NCBI GenBank assembly: GCA_030641425.1
Contig: DAOWHM010000024.1
Location: 1 to 6,201 of the forward strand
Reading direction: 5' to 3'
Length of the DNA stretch: 6,201 nt
DNA from: Candidatus Bathyarchaeota archaeon
GTDB taxonomy: Archaea > Thermoproteota > Bathyarchaeia > Bathyarchaeales > SOJC01
Part shown: positions 6,169 through 6,201 of the stretch, in pieces
How the letters are laid out: each line of letters begins with the position of its first letter
Position numbering within the stretch: the stretch's first letter is position 1
Position numbers and translations under genes: made by a program
Notes under the pieces: model-generated
What the model was told of the DNA's origin: nothing
Database searches by the model: none
The model's input: the letters and a program-made list of their open reading frames with translations, nothing else

Positions 6169-6176
6169 CTATTTAC
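6169..6176 (+). promoter_or_regulatory. Weak TATA-like box at the right edge
   Basis: CTATTTAC follows the T-rich tract. A start site about 25 bp downstream would fall near 6195-6201, where the sequence turns to GCGCGCG at the window edge. This suggests that a new transcription unit, possibly a stable RNA gene with a GC-rich 5' end, begins at or just beyond the edge. The evidence is thin. Confidence 0.22.
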
Positions 6177-6201
6177 CTATGAAAATTTGGCTTTGCGCGC
6201 G

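Noticed and set aside
6179..6201. ATG at the right edge that could start a new protein (MKIWLCA)
   Set aside because: Only seven codons are visible, there is no ribosome-binding site, and the TATA-like box lies too close for the ATG to be inside the transcript.

Overview
The window is archaeal chromosomal DNA. Ribosomal protein S8e occurs only in archaea and eukaryotes, and here it sits beside a prokaryotic-type SMC-ScpA-ScpB set. Genes are tightly packed on one strand, Shine-Dalgarno-like sites (GGTGA, GAGG, GGAG) precede several starts, TATA-like boxes lie in the gaps, and base composition is moderately AT-rich. My best guess is an uncultured TACK-type archaeon such as a Bathyarchaeia lineage. 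That guess rests on general resemblance of the proteins and is not demonstrated by the sequence alone.

Layout, all genes on the + strand: (1) a possible 17-codon tail of an upstream gene (1-54). (2) A gap with two perfect inverted repeats and a T-rich tract. (3) A small conserved-type archaeal protein, tentatively DUF2096-like (225-743). (4) A 122-bp gap with a hairpin right after the stop, a TATA-like box inside a repeat/dyad cluster, and a GC-rich stretch that can be drawn as a three-way-junction RNA ending 6 nt before the smc start codon. (5) smc (866-4423). (6) scpA (4420-5112), whose TTG start overlaps the smc stop. (7) scpB (about 5084-5671), overlapping the end of scpA. (8) A short gap with a TATA-like box, then rps8e (5734-6126). 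(9) A T-rich tract and, at the right edge, a hint of another promoter.

SMC, ScpA and ScpB form one machine: the SMC ATPase dimer bridged by the ScpA kleisin, with ScpB as the winged-helix partner, which compacts and organises the chromosome. The overlapping reading frames point to one transcript with coupled translation. rps8e follows closely but appears to have its own promoter. The protein-coding part is a well-preserved core locus. The less ordinary material lies in the two non-coding leaders (about 95-200 and 745-865), in the run of three TTG-started genes, and in the unknown small protein beside the condensin genes. I saw no transposon, CRISPR array, phage gene or defence system.
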